DNA of 7,111 nt from JBFFXF01 sp041569895 (GTDB taxonomy: Bacteria; Planctomycetota; UBA8108; JACQVS01): positions 1 through 7,111 of the forward strand of contig JBFFXF010000339.1 in NCBI GenBank assembly GCA_041569895.1, in the 5' to 3' direction. This document shows, piece after piece, positions 4,729 through 7,111 of the stretch. The position numbers and the translations under genes are program-made. The notes under the pieces are model-generated. The model saw only the letters and a list, made by a program, of their open reading frames with translations. It made no database searches and had not been told where the DNA came from. Within the stretch, counting starts at the first letter, position 1; each line of letters starts with the position of its first letter.

Positions 4729-5711
4729 GTTGCCGCGAACAGCCGCTCGCGCGGCACGTGCTCGAGTATCGCCTCCGTCGCGAACGCGAGCAACGGTTCG
4801 GCGAGGTCGCTCCGATACGACACTGTGCGGTCGCGTTCCTCGAGACCACGGACGAAGAGCGCATCGCCGGAATGCAGCTCCTCCATGCGGCGGTGGAAAT
4901 CGAGCGGCAGCCGGAACGGTCCGACGCTCACCGAGTGGAGCGCGGCGCCCGGCAGCGTGCGGAAGACGGTGTCGAAGAAGCGCCCGTAGACGCGCTCCGC
5001 GTCGTCGCAGTGGATCAGCGGGTCGAAGCGCACGCCGACGGGCCAGCCACGCTCGAGCAGTCGCCGCGCCGCGTCGAGCCGGCGGGAGAGCGAGGGGACG
5101 CCGGGCTCGAGGGACGCCAGCTCCGCCGGCAGCAGGCTGAACGCCACGATGCAGTTGCTCGCGGCGTCGCGCTCGAGCAGTCGCCCGATCTGCACGCTCT
5201 TGGTGCGCAGCTCGAGGCAGACAGAGGCGGGCAGCGCGGCGAACATCTCGACGAACGACTCCGCGAAGCCGGTGAGCGGCTCCAGAGCGAGGCTGTCACA
5301 GTCGTAGCCCGAGAAGAAGCACGCGTCGCCCTCGCCCTCCTCCGAGCGCTCGCGGATCGCGGCGTGGAAGTCCTCGAAGTTGACGAAGACGACGAGGTGC
5401 GCCGAGCGGTACATACCCTGGAGGAAGCAGTAGCGGCAGTCGTACACGCAGTTGAGCATGTGCGAGAAGTAGTAGTTCCGCGCGTGGCCGATGCCGTGCC
5501 CCGGCGGCGCGTCGAGGACGAGGTTGCCGTGCTTCGCGGCGACGATGAGCGCGGGGCGTCGTTTCTGGAGGCGGAAGTTCTGCGCGCGGCGATTGAACAC
5601 CTCGCCGAAGCGCTCGCACGGCACGACGCGCGCGTCGGGGTAGCGCGACAGCAACGCGCACGCGCGCGGGTGATCGCTGGCGGCCTCCTCGAGATAGACG
5701 AAATCGAACAT
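4725..5711 (-). CDS. Radical SAM protein of the spore photoproduct lyase (SPL) family
   Basis: This is a 328-residue protein with the radical SAM cluster motif CVYDCRYCFLQ: Cys88, Cys92 and Cys95 would bind the 4Fe-4S cluster that cleaves S-adenosylmethionine. Spore photoproduct lyase repairs 5-thyminyl-5,6-dihydrothymine in UV-damaged spore DNA. As I recall B. subtilis SPL, its triad is Cys91/95/98 with Cys141 as hydrogen donor. Here SGYDCDSLALEPLT places Cys138 at the same offset, and Tyr94 matches the Tyr between the last two cluster cysteines, while the following aromatic is Phe96. Family-like segments include RPALIVAAKHGNLVL (52-66), NYYFSHMLNC (79-88) and CLELRTKS (165-172). Length is close to SPL (about 340). 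No sporulation genes are visible, so DNA repair outside spores or another substrate is possible. The ATG at 5711 is 8 bases after the nucleosidase-like gene. Confidence 0.85.
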   Translation of the reverse strand: MFDFVYLEEAASDHPRACALLSRYPDARVVPCERFGEVFNRRAQNFRLQKRRPALIVAAKHGNLVLDAPPGHGIGHARNYYFSHMLNCVYDCRYCFLQGMYRSAHLVVFVNFEDFHAAIRERSEEGEGDACFFSGYDCDSLALEPLTGFAESFVEMFAALPASVCLELRTKSVQIGRLLERDAASNCIVAFSLLPAELASLEPGVPSLSRRLDAARRLLERGWPVGVRFDPLIHCDDAERVYGRFFDTVFRTLPGAALHSVSVGPFRLPLDFHRRMEELHSGDALFVRGLEERDRTVSYRSDLAEPLLAFATEAILEHVPRERLFAAT

Positions 5712-5719
5712 GCGAGAAC

Positions 5720-6523
5720 TCAGTCGCGAACCAGGCTTTCGAGCGCCCGCAGGGCCGCCGCGCCGTCGCGGCAGCCGTCGATCAGTCCCTCGCCGAGCTC
5801 GCCGCCGCGGTCGAGAGCGTGCACACGGCGGAGAACGCGCTCGAGCCGGCGCCGTTGCGTCAGGGAGAGTCGAAAGCGGCGCGCGATCTCCTCGAAGCCC
5901 GGCGGGGGCGCGCTCGCGCGTCGCGCGTCGCCGGCGAGCTCGGCGAGATCCGCGACGACGCGCTCGACGACGTCGAGCCGATCCTCGATCAGCGCCGTCG
6001 CCCGCCGCGGCGAGAGATCGGACGCCGGCGTCGCCGGGTTGTCGGAGATCACCTTCAGCGAGTGGACCATCTCCGCGGTCGCGAACCGCGTCGCCGTGGC
6101 GAAGAAACCGCTGGCCTCCATGTCGCACGCGGCGTCGGCCGGATAGTCCCTTCGCGGCGCGTCGACGGTGTGGACGCTCGTCGTCTCGCACGCCGGTGTC
6201 GAGGTGAACACCGGATAGAACGCCCGGCCGCTGCCCGCGTCGACGATCCGGTGGGCGAGCATCGCGACGCCGACCTCCGCCCGCGCATGACCCGCGACAC
6301 CGACGTTCAGCCACGCTGCCGGAGCCGCAGCGCCTCCCCCACCGAGAGCCTGGAGGTACGCGGTCGCGGCAGCCGAGGAGACCTTGCCGACGCCCGAGAC
6401 GATCAATCGCAGCGACTCGCCGTCGTGGACCCTGAATCCGTCGTCGATCGACGCGGTCCGCAGGTCGAACCGGTCGATCAGGGGCCGTGCCTCGCAGTCG
6501 AGGGCGACGACGACGTGGATCAT
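5720..6523 (-). CDS. Nucleoside phosphorylase / MTA-SAH nucleosidase-like enzyme with C-terminal extension
   Basis: A 267-residue protein whose first ~195 residues resemble the purine nucleoside phosphorylase/MTA-SAH nucleosidase fold. Visible matches are the opening MIHVVVALDCEARPLI with Glu11 (cf. catalytic Glu12 of E. coli MTAN), VSGVGKVSSAAA (42-53), LNVGVAGHA (72-80), the ribose-binding Met135-Glu136 in CDMEASGFF, and Asp161 in VISDN (cf. catalytic Asp197). These residues fit hydrolysis or phosphorolysis of an N-glycosidic bond, but the substrate cannot be fixed. Residues about 205-267 form an additional, Arg-rich, probably helical tail (SLTQRRRLERVLRRVHAL) absent from short MTANs. The ATG at 6523 overlaps the preceding stop (ATGA). 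Beside a radical SAM gene, a role in removing 5'-deoxyadenosine is attractive but inferred. Hopanoid-associated phosphorylases and futalosine hydrolases are alternative relatives. Confidence 0.75.
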   Translation of the reverse strand: MIHVVVALDCEARPLIDRFDLRTASIDDGFRVHDGESLRLIVSGVGKVSSAAATAYLQALGGGGAAAPAAWLNVGVAGHARAEVGVAMLAHRIVDAGSGRAFYPVFTSTPACETTSVHTVDAPRRDYPADAACDMEASGFFATATRFATAEMVHSLKVISDNPATPASDLSPRRATALIEDRLDVVERVVADLAELAGDARRASAPPPGFEEIARRFRLSLTQRRRLERVLRRVHALDRGGELGEGLIDGCRDGAAALRALESLVRD

Positions 6524-7111
6524 CGGAGGTTGCCGCGCAGCCGGATGGTGTCGAAGTTCCCCTTGTCGTCGAAGGAGCCGACACCGACGCGACCCCACTG
6601 GAACGTCCTGTCGACGGCGGTCATCACGGGCTTCTCCATGTCGTCGAAGAAGACCTCGATCGAGCCGCTCTCGACGTCCCGGCGGATGCGAGCGCGATGC
6701 CACTCGCGATCCCAGTCCGTGCCGTCGGTGCGCGTCGCGGCGATGCTGACACGCGGTTTGCCGTCGACGATGAAGATCGAATTGGCGTGCGCGTCCGCCT
6801 TCTTCCCGAAGTGGACGTAGTAGAAGTGCTCGGGGTCCTGATAGCCGAAGAAGAGGCACAGGCTGGCGTGCCCGTAGTCGCGAAAGGTGTACTGCAGCGA
6901 TACGTCAAAGGTAAAGTCGGCGACCTCGACGTCGCGCAGCAACGCGATCGACGTCGGCGAACGCACCTTCGGCGTGTACTCGTTCTTCTCGGTGACCATG
7001 GCGAGGTACGTCCGTGCGCCGTCGCGCACGGCCCGCCACTGCGCGGAGTCCGTCATCTCCCAGAGGTCGGCGCCGGCGTCGAAGTCCTCCGCGGCGACGA
7101 GGTCGTGCTCC
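6520..7111 (-). CDS. LamG/concanavalin-like (DUF1080-type) beta-sandwich protein, N-terminus outside window
   Basis: An open frame enters from the window edge and gives about 196 residues to the stop at 6520. It reads AEDFDAGADLWEMTDSAQW, then a chain of beta-strand-like segments including ADFTFDVSLQYTFRDYGHA, LCLFFGYQDPEHFYYVHFGK, SIEVFFDDMEKPVM and GRVGVGSFDDKGNFDTIRL. This arrangement (strand, W/Y-rich carbohydrate-like face, closing 'variance from small cofactor' strand plus GSFDD) is typical of DUF1080/3-keto-disaccharide hydrolase or LamG-like domains, which bind or cleave glycans, usually outside the cytoplasm. No catalytic residue can be named. A signal peptide is likely upstream but cannot be seen. 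A Met at 7056 lies inside the domain and is not the start. The stop overlaps the next gene by 4 bases, so it is in the same transcript. Confidence 0.65.
   Translation of the reverse strand, partial: EHDLVAAEDFDAGADLWEMTDSAQWRAVRDGARTYLAMVTEKNEYTPKVRSPTSIALLRDVEVADFTFDVSLQYTFRDYGHASLCLFFGYQDPEHFYYVHFGKKADAHANSIFIVDGKPRVSIAATRTDGTDWDREWHRARIRRDVESGSIEVFFDDMEKPVMTAVDRTFQWGRVGVGSFDDKGNFDTIRLRGNLR

Noticed and set aside
4661..4864. Upstream extension of the SDR to a Met at 4864
   Set aside because: The added residues are Arg/Ser-rich, lie inside the SPL-like gene in another frame, and precede the natural SDR start at 4660.
3560..5140. Plus-strand open frame of 526 codons over the promoter, SDR and SPL-like genes
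   Set aside because: It is antisense to two genes with complete catalytic motifs, is Arg/Ala/Gly-rich, and shows no family pattern.
5712..6584. Extension of the SPL-like frame to a Met at 6584
   Set aside because: The upstream part is an Arg-rich shadow of the nucleosidase gene. SPL homology begins at MFDFVYLEEA (5711).
4608..6820. Further long plus-strand frames opposite the SPL-like and nucleosidase genes
   Set aside because: They mirror codon bias of the minus-strand genes and encode Arg/Glu/Val-rich sequence without domains.

Overview
This window is high-GC bacterial DNA in which every gene I can support lies on the minus strand, so the map reads from high to low coordinates. The taxon cannot be fixed from this alone. 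High GC, an F0 c subunit with a long N-terminal extension, a b subunit with a signal-peptide-like start, and a LamG/DUF1080-like protein beside core genes suggest a Planctomycetota-, Acidobacteriota- or Myxococcota-like lineage (inference only).

Right half (7111 down to 3896): a tightly packed gene string. It begins with a truncated concanavalin/LamG-like (DUF1080-type) beta-sandwich protein. Next comes a nucleoside phosphorylase/MTA-SAH-nucleosidase-like enzyme (4-base ATGA overlap), then a radical SAM protein of the spore photoproduct lyase (SPL) family (8-base gap). A 23-codon repeat-containing mini-ORF follows, joined by ATGA overlaps at both ends, and the string ends with an NAD(P)-dependent short-chain dehydrogenase (SDR). 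The spacing indicates one transcript. The SPL-like protein keeps the Cys triad and the downstream Cys that aligns with the hydrogen-donor Cys of true SPL. Its nucleosidase neighbour could clear 5'-deoxyadenosine or methylthioadenosine-type by-products.

Middle (about 3895 to 3638): intergenic DNA with a GC palindrome, an AT-rich tract, a good sigma70-like promoter (TTGACA, 17 bases, TACAAG) facing the ATP synthase genes, and a leader of about 100 bases.

Left half (about 3637 down to 1): the F-type ATP synthase operon in the order atpZ-like, atpI-like, atpB (a), atpE (c), atpF (b), atpH (delta), atpA (alpha; cut by the window edge). The rotor and stator residues are those of a proton-coupled enzyme: subunit a has the essential Arg with a His/Glu pair swapped relative to E. 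coli, and the c subunit carries a Glu without the Na+-site ligands. Points of interest are an atpZ-like frame with no ATG, GTG or TTG start anywhere in its leader, a mini-ORF plus hairpin just before atpE, and presequence-like extensions on both c and b.

No RNA gene, insertion sequence or CRISPR array was seen. The long plus-strand open frames are GC-driven shadows of the minus-strand genes.
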